Below are positions 42,351-50,545 of a stretch of DNA of 61,140 bases, piece after piece. The stretch is from assembly GCF_004349235.1 (NCBI RefSeq), contig NZ_SMKY01000018.1, positions 1 to 61,140 on the forward strand. Direction: 5' to 3'. The translations under genes were made by a program, and so were the position numbers. The DNA comes from Actinomadura darangshiensis (lineage in GTDB: Bacteria; Actinomycetota; Actinomycetes; Streptosporangiales; Streptosporangiaceae). Each line of letters starts with the position of its first letter. Position 1 is the stretch's first letter. Under the pieces are notes generated by a model. It searched no databases, was not told the DNA's origin, and saw only the letters and a list, made by a program, of their open reading frames with translations.

Positions 42351-44894
42351 ATGCACAGGCATCCTCTGAAGGCCGCTCTCGGCTCAATCGTCCTCCTCGC
42401 CGCCGTCGTCACCGTCCCGGGCACCGCGCACGCCGCCGCTCCGAACTGCGCCGGACTGCCCTGGATGGACCGCTCCCTGTCCCCCGCCGAACGCACCGGC
42501 CTGCTGATGGCCCAGATGACGGTGGAGGAGAAGGCGTCCATGACGGCTTCGGTGTCCGATGACCGGCACGCACGCGAGACCCTGCCCATCGACCGGCTCT
42601 GCGTCCCCGCGCTGCGGCTCAACAACGGCCCGGCCGGTGTCGGCTCCGGCGGGCCCGTCCAGCCGCAGACCACCGCGCTGCCCGCGCCGCTCGGCCTCGC
42701 CGCGTCCTTCGATCCCGCGGCCGCTCGCGCCTACGGCCAGGTCCTCGGCCGGGAGACCCGCGACACCGGCCGCAACCTGATGGAGGGCCCGAACCTCAAC
42801 ATCGCCCGGACGCCGCTCAACGGCCGCACATTCGAGGCGTTCGGCGAGGACCCCTACCTCGCCGGGCGGATCTCCGCCGCCACGATCAAGGGGATCCAGT
42901 CGCAGGGCGTCATCGCCGACGCCAAGCACTACCTGGCGAACAACCAGGAGGAGGACCGCGACACCGTCGACGAGCGCATCGACGAGCGGACCCTCCGCGA
43001 GATCTACCTGCCCGGCTTCGAGGCGTCGGTCAAGGACGGACGCGCCGGCTCGGTGATGTGTGCCAAGAACCTCGTCAACGGCTCCCACGCCTGCGAGCAC
43101 GAGCGGCTCCAGCAAGGCGTGCTGAAGGACGAGTGGGGCTTCGAAGGCTTCACCGTCTCCGACTTCGCCTCCTGCTACGACACCGTCCGCTGCTCGTCGG
43201 GCGGCATGGACTTCGAGTTGCCGGACGGCAAGCACTTCGGTGCCGTACTGGCCGAGGCCGTCCGGGCCGGTCGGGTCAGCCAGGCCGAGCTGGACGACCA
43301 TGCGCGGCGGATCCTGCAGACGATGTTCCGGTTCGGGATCTTCGACCGGCCGCAGACCACCCGCCCGATCGACGCCGAGCGGGACGGGCGGGTCGCGCGC
43401 CGGGTCGCCGAGGACGCCACCGTCCTGCTCAAGAACGCCGGCGGCGTGCTTCCGCTGAGCAGGCACGACTCGGTCGCGCTGATCGGGCCCGGCTCGGCCG
43501 ACGCGGTCACCGGCGGAGGCGGCAGCGTCGGCGTCGCGCCGATCTACAAGGTCAGCCCGCTGGAGGCGTTCCGCGAGCGCGGCGTCGACGTCCGGCACGC
43601 CCAAGGCATGCCGCCCGTCGACCTCGGGCCGCAGCCCGCCGTCCCGTCGTACGCGCTGACGTCGCAGGACGGGCGCCACGGGCTCACCGCCCGGTACTAC
43701 GCCAACACCACGTGGTCCGGCCAGCCGAAGATCGAACGGGTCGACCCGTTCGTCGTCATGGACCCCTCCGGCGGGCGGCCCGCCGAAGGACTGCCGCCCG
43801 ACGGCTGGTCGATCCGTTGGACCGGGGCGTTCACCGCCCCGGCCGACGGCGACTACACCTTCCACCTCACCAACCACGCCGCCGCGTCCCTGTACCTGGA
43901 CGGCGCGAAGGTGATCGACAACGGGGGCGGGTTCCCCGGCAAGACCAAGTCCTACAAGGCGCACCTCACCGCCGGGCAGGCGCACGCGATCCGGGTCGAC
44001 TACGCCAAGGCGGGCGGGCAGGCCATGCTCGAACTGGCCTGGACGCCGCCTGCGGACCTCGCCGACCCGCAGATCGCAGAGGCCGTGCGCGCCGCGCGCG
44101 GCGCCGACACCGCCGTGGTCTTCGCGGCGAACAAGGACACCGAGGACATCGACCGTCCCGGCCTCGCGCTGCCCGGCCACCAGGACGCGCTGATCGAGGC
44201 CGTCGCCAAAGCCAACCCCAACACCGTGGTCGTGCTCAACACCGGCGGCCCGGTGCTGATGCCCTGGGCCGACGAAGTCGCCGGGATCGTCCAGGAGTGG
44301 TACCCGGGAGAGGAGCACGGCAACGCCGCCGCGTCCGTGCTGCTCGGCGGGCGCGACCCGTCCGGGCGGCTGCCGATCACGTTCCCCAAGAGCCTCACCG
44401 ACACCCCCGCGAACACCCCCGCCCAATACCCGGGCGTGGACGGCATCGCCACCTACTCCGAAGGGCTCGACGTCGGCTACCGGCACTACGACGCCAAGGG
44501 CATCGAACCGCTCTTCCCGTTCGGCTACGGCCTGTCGTACTCGACGTTCCGGCTGTCGCGTCTGAAGGTGCGCAAGGACCAGGTGACCGTGCACGTGCGC
44601 AACACCGGTGAACGGCGCGGCAGCCAGGTCGTCCAGGTCTACGTGGGCGGCGCGGACGACCATGGCGACCTGGGCCCCGGCCAGGTCGCTCCGCCCCGCC
44701 GGCTGGCCGGATTCACCAAGATCACCCTGCCGCCGGGCGCGAGCCGCACGGTAACCGTGAAGCTGGACGACCGCGCCTTCGCCCACTGGGACGTGAAAAC
44801 CCACGCATGGGTGACGACCCCGGACACCTACACCGTCCTCGCGGGCACCTCGTCCCGCGACCTCCCGCTCAAGGCGAGCGTTCGGCGCGGTTGA
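42351..44894 (+). CDS. Secreted GH3 beta-glycosidase with PA14 insertion
   Basis: 847 residues, exported (MHRHPLKAALGSIVLLAAVV...). GH3 N-terminal barrel with nucleophile Asp271 in FTVSDFASCYD, GH3 C-terminal domain split by a PA14 carbohydrate-binding insertion (about 440-565: LTARYYANTTWSG, DGDYTFHLTNHAAASLYLDG), then FnIII-like (SYSTFRLSRLKV). It trims beta-linked glucose or xylose ends from oligosaccharides outside the cell. AGGAGAAG precedes the ATG. Divergent from GH27 with the operator motif between them; its 3' end overlaps the convergent GH36 gene by 26 bases. Confidence 0.93.
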   Translation: MHRHPLKAALGSIVLLAAVVTVPGTAHAAAPNCAGLPWMDRSLSPAERTGLLMAQMTVEEKASMTASVSDDRHARETLPIDRLCVPALRLNNGPAGVGSGGPVQPQTTALPAPLGLAASFDPAAARAYGQVLGRETRDTGRNLMEGPNLNIARTPLNGRTFEAFGEDPYLAGRISAATIKGIQSQGVIADAKHYLANNQEEDRDTVDERIDERTLREIYLPGFEASVKDGRAGSVMCAKNLVNGSHACEHERLQQGVLKDEWGFEGFTVSDFASCYDTVRCSSGGMDFELPDGKHFGAVLAEAVRAGRVSQAELDDHARRILQTMFRFGIFDRPQTTRPIDAERDGRVARRVAEDATVLLKNAGGVLPLSRHDSVALIGPGSADAVTGGGGSVGVAPIYKVSPLEAFRERGVDVRHAQGMPPVDLGPQPAVPSYALTSQDGRHGLTARYYANTTWSGQPKIERVDPFVVMDPSGGRPAEGLPPDGWSIRWTGAFTAPADGDYTFHLTNHAAASLYLDGAKVIDNGGGFPGKTKSYKAHLTAGQAHAIRVDYAKAGGQAMLELAWTPPADLADPQIAEAVRAARGADTAVVFAANKDTEDIDRPGLALPGHQDALIEAVAKANPNTVVVLNTGGPVLMPWADEVAGIVQEWYPGEEHGNAAASVLLGGRDPSGRLPITFPKSLTDTPANTPAQYPGVDGIATYSEGLDVGYRHYDAKGIEPLFPFGYGLSYSTFRLSRLKVRKDQVTVHVRNTGERRGSQVVQVYVGGADDHGDLGPGQVAPPRRLAGFTKITLPPGASRTVTVKLDDRAFAHWDVKTHAWVTTPDTYTVLAGTSSRDLPLKASVRRG

Positions 44895-46206
44895 ACGGGA
44901 CAGGAGGTGGCACGTCGGTGAGCAGCCGGCGTGTCGTCTCCAGTCCCCAGCCGTCCAGGTCGAGGATCCGGTCGGACGAGGCGCGCAGGCCGCCGTGGCG
45001 CTCGACCGTGCGCGCCCAGGCCGCGCGCGCCTCCATGGCGGGACGGGCGACCAGGCAGTCGGGGTCGTTCACCCAGAAGCGGCCGTGCTGCCATGCCCGG
45101 CCGAGCGTGGTGACCGTGGCGGCGCGCTGGGACGGGCGGGAGTGGTCGCCGGCGGGCGGCTCCACGGTCAGGCCGATGTCGGGGCCGACGCGCATCGCGT
45201 CCAGCAGTCCGACGCTCGGCAGGATGGGGGCGCCGCAGCCGAGCAGGTAGGCGTCCGGTCCGATGGCGTCCCGGATCAGCGCGAGGCCGTCGCGGTACGC
45301 GGCGGTGGCGGGGACGTCCTCGCGACGCCGTCCGCCGAGCGCGCCCGCGTACAGGAAGTCGATCTTGAAATAGTCGAAGCCGATGGTGCGCAGCCACGTG
45401 AAGACGTCGCGCAGGTAGACGCGGGCGCCCGGGTGGGTGACGTCCAGGGCGAAGAGCCGCTGGTCCCAGTTGCGGCCGGCGTCGGCGCCGCCGACCAGCC
45501 AGTCCGGATGCTCACGGGCGAGCGCACTGCGCTCCCCCACCAGGAACGGCGCCACCCAGACGCCGGCGCGCCGTCCGGCGGACCGGATCCGGTCGACGAG
45601 CGCGGGGAGGCCGGCGAACCGGCCGGAGAAGTACCGCCAGTCGCCGATCTCGGCCTGCCAGCCGTCGTCGATCTGGACGACGTCGACCGGCAGCCCGCGT
45701 TCCTCGATGGCGAGGAGGTTCTCGGTGATGTCGGCGGCGGTGACGTCACCGAAGTAGTGGTACCAGGAGCACCAGACCGTGGGCGCGGGTCGCGGTGGTC
45801 CCGCTCCTGCCCGGGTCGCGAACCCGTCGGACCAGTCCGCCAGCGCCGAAGCCACGGAGCCGGCGTGCCGGATCTCCTCGGCGGCGCCGTCGGCGGTCAC
45901 CGTGAGCATGTCGCCGTCCAGCACGGCGCGGATGGACGGGACGTCGGTGACCCCGTCACGCGCCGCGAACAGGTGCACGGCCTCGCCGCCGCCCGGATCG
46001 ACCGCCAGCAATCCCTCGCCTTGGAAGCCGCTCGCCGGTCCCGGACGGCCCGGCCGCCAGCACATCGTCTGGAACCGCGGGTCCAGCCGAGGCCGCTCGC
46101 TCGTCGCGGTGACGGGGTAGTCGGTGGACGGGCTCCAGCTCTGCCATCCGTGCTCGTAGACGCGGGCGCGACCCGGGTCCACCCGGATCTCGGCGATGCG
46201 GGTCAT
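44869..46206 (-). CDS. GH36-like alpha-galactosidase, intracellular
   Basis: 445 residues, without signal peptide. TIM-barrel motifs of clan GH-D: TVWCSWYHYFGDV, VDVVQIDDGWQAEIGDWRY, nucleophile Asp in DYFKIDFLYAGAL and acid/base Asp in MRVGPDIG. It is shorter than classical GH36 because the N-terminal super-sandwich is reduced. The ATG at 46206 overlaps the permease stop as ATGA. Being the last gene of the ABC-importer operon, it probably hydrolyses imported alpha-galactosides. A GH31/isomaltase-like role is less likely. Confidence 0.88.
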   Translation of the reverse strand: MTRIAEIRVDPGRARVYEHGWQSWSPSTDYPVTATSERPRLDPRFQTMCWRPGRPGPASGFQGEGLLAVDPGGGEAVHLFAARDGVTDVPSIRAVLDGDMLTVTADGAAEEIRHAGSVASALADWSDGFATRAGAGPPRPAPTVWCSWYHYFGDVTAADITENLLAIEERGLPVDVVQIDDGWQAEIGDWRYFSGRFAGLPALVDRIRSAGRRAGVWVAPFLVGERSALAREHPDWLVGGADAGRNWDQRLFALDVTHPGARVYLRDVFTWLRTIGFDYFKIDFLYAGALGGRRREDVPATAAYRDGLALIRDAIGPDAYLLGCGAPILPSVGLLDAMRVGPDIGLTVEPPAGDHSRPSQRAATVTTLGRAWQHGRFWVNDPDCLVARPAMEARAAWARTVERHGGLRASSDRILDLDGWGLETTRRLLTDVPPPVPFNRAERSP

Positions 46207-47033
46207 CCCTTGGTCGCGCCTCCCGTCAGGCCCTTGACGAAGTGCCGCTGCAGGAACAGGTAGAAGACCAGCACGGGGAGGGTGGCGAGGAGCATCATCG
46301 CGAACACGCCGCCGAAGTCGGCCTGGTACTGGCCGATCGAGCGGTAGATGCCGGTGGTGATCGTGGTCCCCTGCCCCGGGCCGAGGATGATCAGCGGGTT
46401 GAGGAAGTCGTTCCAGATCCACACCCCGAGGAAGATCAGCACGCTGGCGCTGGCGGGACGCAGCAGCGGGAACACCACGCGCCAGAACACCGTCGCGCGG
46501 CCGGCGCCATCGATCGCCGCCGCCTCCTCCAGCTCGACGGGGATCGAGCGCATGAACCCGGCGAACACGAACACCCCGAACGGGACGTAGTACCCGACGT
46601 TGAACAGAACGAGGCCCTGCACGGTCGTCATCAGGTGGAGCGTCTGCAGCACGCGGGTGATCGGCAGCAGGATGACCTGCGGTGGGATCATCAGCCCGGA
46701 CAGCAGCAGGAGCATGACGACCCGCGACCAGCGTCCTCCGGCGCGCACCAGGTAGTGGCCGAGCATCGCCGACAGCACGGTCAGGATGATGATCGACAGC
46801 CCGGTGATGACGACGCTGTTGGTCAGGCTCACCCAGAACAGCCGGTCCGGCCTGGTCAGGACGGACCGGACGTTGTCCAGCGTCGGCGGGATCGGCAGCG
46901 ACGCGGGACTCTCGCTGATCTTCGGCCCGTCCTTGAACACGTTGACGAGCGCGACGTAGAGCGGGACGAAGAACAGCACGCTCGTCGCCAGCGCCACCAT
47001 CGGCCGCAGCCAGGGGGCCCGATCTCCGGTCAC
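46203..47033 (-). CDS. Sugar ABC transporter permease (MalG type)
   Basis: 276 residues, six transmembrane helices, with the inner-membrane loop motif EEAAAIDGAGRATVFWRVVFPLLRP cut short here to EAAAIDGAGRATVFWRVV, which contacts the ATPase. Overlaps the MalF-type permease stop by 4 bases. No ATPase gene lies in the operon, so it must rely on a shared MsiK-type ATPase encoded elsewhere, as is usual for actinomycete sugar importers. Confidence 0.93.
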   Translation of the reverse strand: MTGDRAPWLRPMVALATSVLFFVPLYVALVNVFKDGPKISESPASLPIPPTLDNVRSVLTRPDRLFWVSLTNSVVITGLSIIILTVLSAMLGHYLVRAGGRWSRVVMLLLLSGLMIPPQVILLPITRVLQTLHLMTTVQGLVLFNVGYYVPFGVFVFAGFMRSIPVELEEAAAIDGAGRATVFWRVVFPLLRPASASVLIFLGVWIWNDFLNPLIILGPGQGTTITTGIYRSIGQYQADFGGVFAMMLLATLPVLVFYLFLQRHFVKGLTGGATKG

Positions 47034-47890
47034 AGCTGCACCTCACGGCGTTGCAGGATCTTCAGGACCACCGCGGTGGCCCCCGCGATGATCACGAGCA
47101 TGGTGATGGCCATCGCCGAGGCGTAGCCCTGCCGGTTGGCCACGAACCCGGTCTGGATGACGTTGTAGGCGATCGTCGCGGTCGTCCCGGAACCCGGCCC
47201 GCCCTTGGTGATCACCTGGACGTGGTCGTACACCTTGAACGCGGTGATCAGCATGACCACGGTGTTGATCGTCAGCGCGGGCGCCAGCATCGGCCAGGTG
47301 ATGTGCCGGAACCGGGCGACCGGCCCGGCGCCGTCGATCGCCGCCGCCTCCAGCAGGTCGCCCGGGACGCCCTGCAGCCCGGCCAGGTACACCACGACGC
47401 AGAAGCCGAGCATCTGCCAGGACAGGATGATGCCCAGCGAGTACAGCGCGTACGAGGGGTCCGACAGCCAGCCCGGCGGATCGTCCACCCCGAGGCCGCG
47501 CAGCGACTGGTTGATCAGCCCGTCGTCGGCCATCAGCCGGACCCAGATGATGCTCACCACGACCGTGCTGAGCACGACCGGCGTGAAGAACACCGTCCGC
47601 AGTGCGTTGTAGAACCAGCCGCGCCGGTCCAGGACGAGCGCGATGGCCAGGCCCAGCACGTTCGGCACTACGACCACGATGACGGTGAGGATCGTCGTCA
47701 CCCGCAGCGACATCAGGAACTCCGGGTCCTGGAACAGGAGCCGGTAATTGCGCAGCCCGACGTACTCGGTCGGCGGGTTGAACGGGTTGTAGTTGGTGAG
47801 GCTGTAGCCGAAGCTCACCACGATCGGCGCCAGCACGAAGCAGACGTAGACCGCGATGCCGGGCGCGCCGAAGGTCAGGAAGTGCAGCAT
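47030..47890 (-). CDS. Sugar ABC transporter permease (MalF type)
   Basis: 286 residues from the ATG at 47890, six transmembrane helices (FGAPGIAVYVCFVLAPIVV first) and the ATPase-contact loop EAAAIDGAGPVARFRHITWP. The frame stays open to the binding-protein stop 66 bases upstream, and an Arg/Pro-rich N-terminal extension from a CTG start is possible. The ATG has a weak RBS, so it is probably read by coupling. Second gene of the importer operon. Confidence 0.92.
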   Translation of the reverse strand: MLHFLTFGAPGIAVYVCFVLAPIVVSFGYSLTNYNPFNPPTEYVGLRNYRLLFQDPEFLMSLRVTTILTVIVVVVPNVLGLAIALVLDRRGWFYNALRTVFFTPVVLSTVVVSIIWVRLMADDGLINQSLRGLGVDDPPGWLSDPSYALYSLGIILSWQMLGFCVVVYLAGLQGVPGDLLEAAAIDGAGPVARFRHITWPMLAPALTINTVVMLITAFKVYDHVQVITKGGPGSGTTATIAYNVIQTGFVANRQGYASAMAITMLVIIAGATAVVLKILQRREVQL

Positions 47891-47955
47891 CGACCGGGGC
47901 CGGCGCCGGCGGGGTGGTTCGGCTGCCGGGACGGCCGCGGGCCTGTCCCGCCCGG

Positions 47956-49251
47956 TCAGGACGCCTTCGACCACTCGGTGTCCAAGAACTTCGCGACCTC
48001 CTGTGCGGTCCGGCGCCCGGTGACGAGGTCCTGCGCCGCCGAGTCCCACTTGTCCACCACCCCCGCGGGCATGCCGTCGTCCCCGGACTCGAAGCCGAAC
48101 GCCGGGACGACGGCGCCTGCCTTGGCGGCCTGCTCGTACTGCCGGTATCCGTCCTGGTATACGGGCCCCGCCTTCGCGGGCGGCGTGTAGCCCGTCACCG
48201 CGGGGATCAGCCCGTCGCTGACGGCCGAGGTGTCCAGGTTGGTCTTGTCGAGCTGGTAGGCCAGCGCGAACTTTTTCGCGGCCTCCAGGTTCTTGGCCGA
48301 CGAGCTGACGAGCAGCCCGCCGCCGGTGAACGCGGGCACGACCTGCCCGCCGTCGTCGGACGGCCAGAAGAACTGGCCGACGCCGAAGTCCGGCTTGGTC
48401 TCGGGGTTGTCGGCCGCCGCGGCGAACCAGTTGCCCATCGCGTACATCGCGCCCTTGCCGTCCAGGAACGCCTGCTGCGTTTTCGGGTAGTCGAGCGCCA
48501 GGTCGCGCTTGTCGATGTAGCCCTTCGCGGCGAGGTCGGCGAGCTTCTGCGCGCCCTTCACGAACTCGGGGCCGGTGAACTCGACCTTCCCGGCGCGCCG
48601 GTCGTGCATCCAGTTCGGGTTCTTGGCGTACACCTCGGTGCCGAGGACGCCGGCCCACGTCGGGCCGAGCGCGTCATGTCCGCCACCGACCACGAGCGGC
48701 TTGATGCCCTTGGCCTTGAGCTTGGCGCAGTCGTCGAGGAACTCGGCGTAGTTCTTCGGCGGCCCCGGCAGGCCCGCTTTCGCGAACAGATCCTTGTTGT
48801 AGTACACGACCGGGATCGTCTGCGTGTTCGCCGGGAGCTGGTACACCTTGCCGTTCACCGCGCCCTGGTCCGGATGCGTGAACTGCTTCAGCTCGTCCGG
48901 CTTCCAGGCGTAGAGCTTGCCGGCCTCGGCGAACCCGGTCGGCGACACCGCGATCATGACGTCGGGGAACTGCCCGGAGGTGAGCAACTGCTTGGCGTAG
49001 GCCGTCCGGTCCTCGGTCGGGGAGACGATCTTCTTGACCTTGATGTCCGGGTACTTGTCGGTGACCCGCTTGATGTTGGCGTCCCACACCTGCGGGGTGA
49101 GGTTCGGCGTCTCGAACACCAGGAAGGTGATCTCCTTGCCGCCGGACGCGCCGCCCCCGCCCGTGTCGCTCTTCACCGAGCAGGCGCTCGCCGCGCCCAG
49201 TCCGAGCGCGATGGCGAGCGCCGCCGCCCAGCGTCTCCGGGTCGTTGGCAT
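47956..49251 (-). CDS. Sugar ABC transporter substrate-binding lipoprotein
   Basis: 431 residues of the extracellular solute-binding family 1. Signal peptide with lipobox ASAC (RRRWAAALAIALGLGAASAC), Gly/Ser linker, then ITFLVFETPNLTPQVWDANI and a C-terminal lobe with FTGGGLLVSSSAKNLEAAKK. Captures oligosaccharides outside the membrane. The ATG at 49251 is preferred over the GTG at 49269 because AAAGGGG lies upstream of it. First gene of the importer-GH36 operon, divergent from the GntR regulator with three operator-motif copies between them. Confidence 0.93.
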   Translation of the reverse strand: MPTTRRRWAAALAIALGLGAASACSVKSDTGGGGASGGKEITFLVFETPNLTPQVWDANIKRVTDKYPDIKVKKIVSPTEDRTAYAKQLLTSGQFPDVMIAVSPTGFAEAGKLYAWKPDELKQFTHPDQGAVNGKVYQLPANTQTIPVVYYNKDLFAKAGLPGPPKNYAEFLDDCAKLKAKGIKPLVVGGGHDALGPTWAGVLGTEVYAKNPNWMHDRRAGKVEFTGPEFVKGAQKLADLAAKGYIDKRDLALDYPKTQQAFLDGKGAMYAMGNWFAAAADNPETKPDFGVGQFFWPSDDGGQVVPAFTGGGLLVSSSAKNLEAAKKFALAYQLDKTNLDTSAVSDGLIPAVTGYTPPAKAGPVYQDGYRQYEQAAKAGAVVPAFGFESGDDGMPAGVVDKWDSAAQDLVTGRRTAQEVAKFLDTEWSKAS

Positions 49252-49303
49252 GACGGGCGCCCCTTTCACGGCACGATGACGGCTTCGTCATTGCACCTAG
49301 GCA

Positions 49304-49318
49304 TTAGATCGGATGTAT
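49304..49318. promoter_or_regulatory. Island operator motif, site 3
   Basis: TTAGATCGGATGTAT in the importer/regulator divergent gap, 53 bases before the binding-protein start. Core ATCGGATGT is identical to site 1. Confidence 0.6.
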
Positions 49319-49366
49319 GTAGGGCGGTCAAGGAAAAGAAGGCGTATACCGCGTCGAACCGCCCCC

Positions 49367-49381
49367 AGACATTGGATGTTT
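49367..49381. promoter_or_regulatory. Island operator motif, site 4
   Basis: AGACATTGGATGTTT carries the core ATTGGATGT, one mismatch from sites 1 and 3. It lies about 65-85 bases upstream of the regulator start. Confidence 0.5.
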
Positions 49382-49421
49382 GTGGCGGAACCATGGGCGC
49401 GGGACAGGCATAATTGGCGAC

Positions 49422-49436
49422 AGGACATCCGACCTT
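49422..49436. promoter_or_regulatory. Island operator motif, site 5 (inverted)
   Basis: Read on the minus strand, AGGTCGGATGTCCTG contains GTCGGATGTC, one mismatch from the core. It lies just upstream of the regulator RBS GGGGAG, a position suited to autorepression. Confidence 0.5.
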
Positions 49437-49448
49437 TGGGGAGCGGCC

Positions 49449-50129
49449 ATGGCGGTCACCGATGAGGCGATCGAGAAGATCAAGGAAATGATCGTCTCCG
49501 GCGCGCTGCGGCCGGGCGACCGGCTCCCGCGCGAGGCCGACCTGGCCGTCCAGCTGGGCCTGTCCCGCAGCTCGCTGCGGGAGGCCGTGCGCGCCCTGTC
49601 GCTGATGCGGGTGCTGGACGTCCGCCAAGGCGACGGGACCTACGTCACCAGCCTGGAGCCCAGCCTCCTGCTGGACGCGCTGAGCTTCGTGGTCGAGGTC
49701 CACCACGATTCGACGGTGCTGGAGTTCTTCGAGGTCAGGCGGCTGCTGGAGCCGCCCGCCGTCGCGATCGCGGCGCTGCGCATCGGGGAGTCGCAGATCA
49801 AGGATCTGCGTGCGCACCTCGACTCCGTCGGCCCGGACGCGACTCCGGAGGAACTCGTGGCCAACGACCTGGAGTTCCACCGGCGCATCGCCGAAGCGTC
49901 CGGCAACTCGGTGCTGTGCTCCCTGCTGGAGAACCTGTCCGGCCCGACGATGCGCGGCCGCATCTGGCGCGGCCTCACTGAAGAAGGCGCCTGGCAGCGC
50001 ACCCTCACCGAGCACCGCGCCATCCTGGACGCCATCGCCGACCGCCAGCCGCAGCTCGCGCAGTCGTGGGCGACCGTGCATGTGGCGGGCGTCGAGCAGT
50101 GGCTCCGCACCTCGCTGCTGCTGTCGTGA
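49449..50129 (+). CDS. GntR-family regulator, FadR/FCD subfamily (island regulator)
   Basis: 226 residues. Winged helix ADLAVQLGLSRSSLREAVRA near 35-55 and wing DVRQGDGTYVTS; the FCD ligand domain has NDLEFHRRIAEASGN and TEHRAILDAI, with the usual metal-binding His/Asp residues. The ATG at 49449 has GGGGAG 6 bases upstream. It is divergent from the sugar importer, and its position next to three copies of the island motif makes it the prime candidate to bind that motif. The ligand is plausibly an L-fucose-pathway acid such as fuconate; no direct evidence. Confidence 0.9.
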   Translation: MAVTDEAIEKIKEMIVSGALRPGDRLPREADLAVQLGLSRSSLREAVRALSLMRVLDVRQGDGTYVTSLEPSLLLDALSFVVEVHHDSTVLEFFEVRRLLEPPAVAIAALRIGESQIKDLRAHLDSVGPDATPEELVANDLEFHRRIAEASGNSVLCSLLENLSGPTMRGRIWRGLTEEGAWQRTLTEHRAILDAIADRQPQLAQSWATVHVAGVEQWLRTSLLLS

Positions 50130-50143
50130 CCGGGGGCCCGCGT

Positions 50144-50545
50144 TCACACCCGCGCCCCGGTCACGGTGACCTCGGTTAGTCGCAGGTCGTCGACGTACTG
50201 GACGCTGTCCGGGCCCTTGATCCGCGTGAAGTCGCACTTGCGCAGGTGCACGTGGGACATGTGGTCGGTGGGCACCCCGACGAGGATGAAGGGCGAGTGG
50301 TTGTAGCACTCCGTCCCCACCCAGCGGGTGGTCACCATCGGGAGGTAGGCCGCGGGGTCGGTCGTGATGAGGATCGTCGCGCACTCGCCGACGTGGAGGT
50401 CAACCCGGCTGAGCAGGTGGATGGGCCCGGTGAGGTGCCGGCCGGGGAAGCGAGGCGGGCGCACCCGCCGCAGGATCCGCGGCACCTCGCGCCACGGGTC
50501 GCCGGCGCGCAACGCGTCCCGCCTGGAAGGCGAGTCAGCGGACAT
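50144..50545 (-). pseudogene. GH28 polygalacturonase-like minigene with in-frame deletions
   Basis: 133 codons, open from an ATG that overlaps the GH29 stop by 11 bases. Three pieces of a GH28 protein are joined in frame: the N-terminal DPWREVPRILRRVRPPRFPG, the beta-helix start GPIHLLSRVDLHVGECATIL with TTDPAAYLPMVTTRWVGTEC, and the extreme C-terminus DFTRIKGPDSVQYVDDLRLT. Family members have roughly 430-450 residues. The catalytic Asp cluster lies in the missing middle, so it cannot be an active pectinase. Frame and stop remain intact despite loss of about two thirds of the gene. Confidence 0.72.

Noticed and set aside
42384..44804. 806-codon minus-strand frame opposite GH3
   Set aside because: Antisense shadow of a clear GH3 gene.
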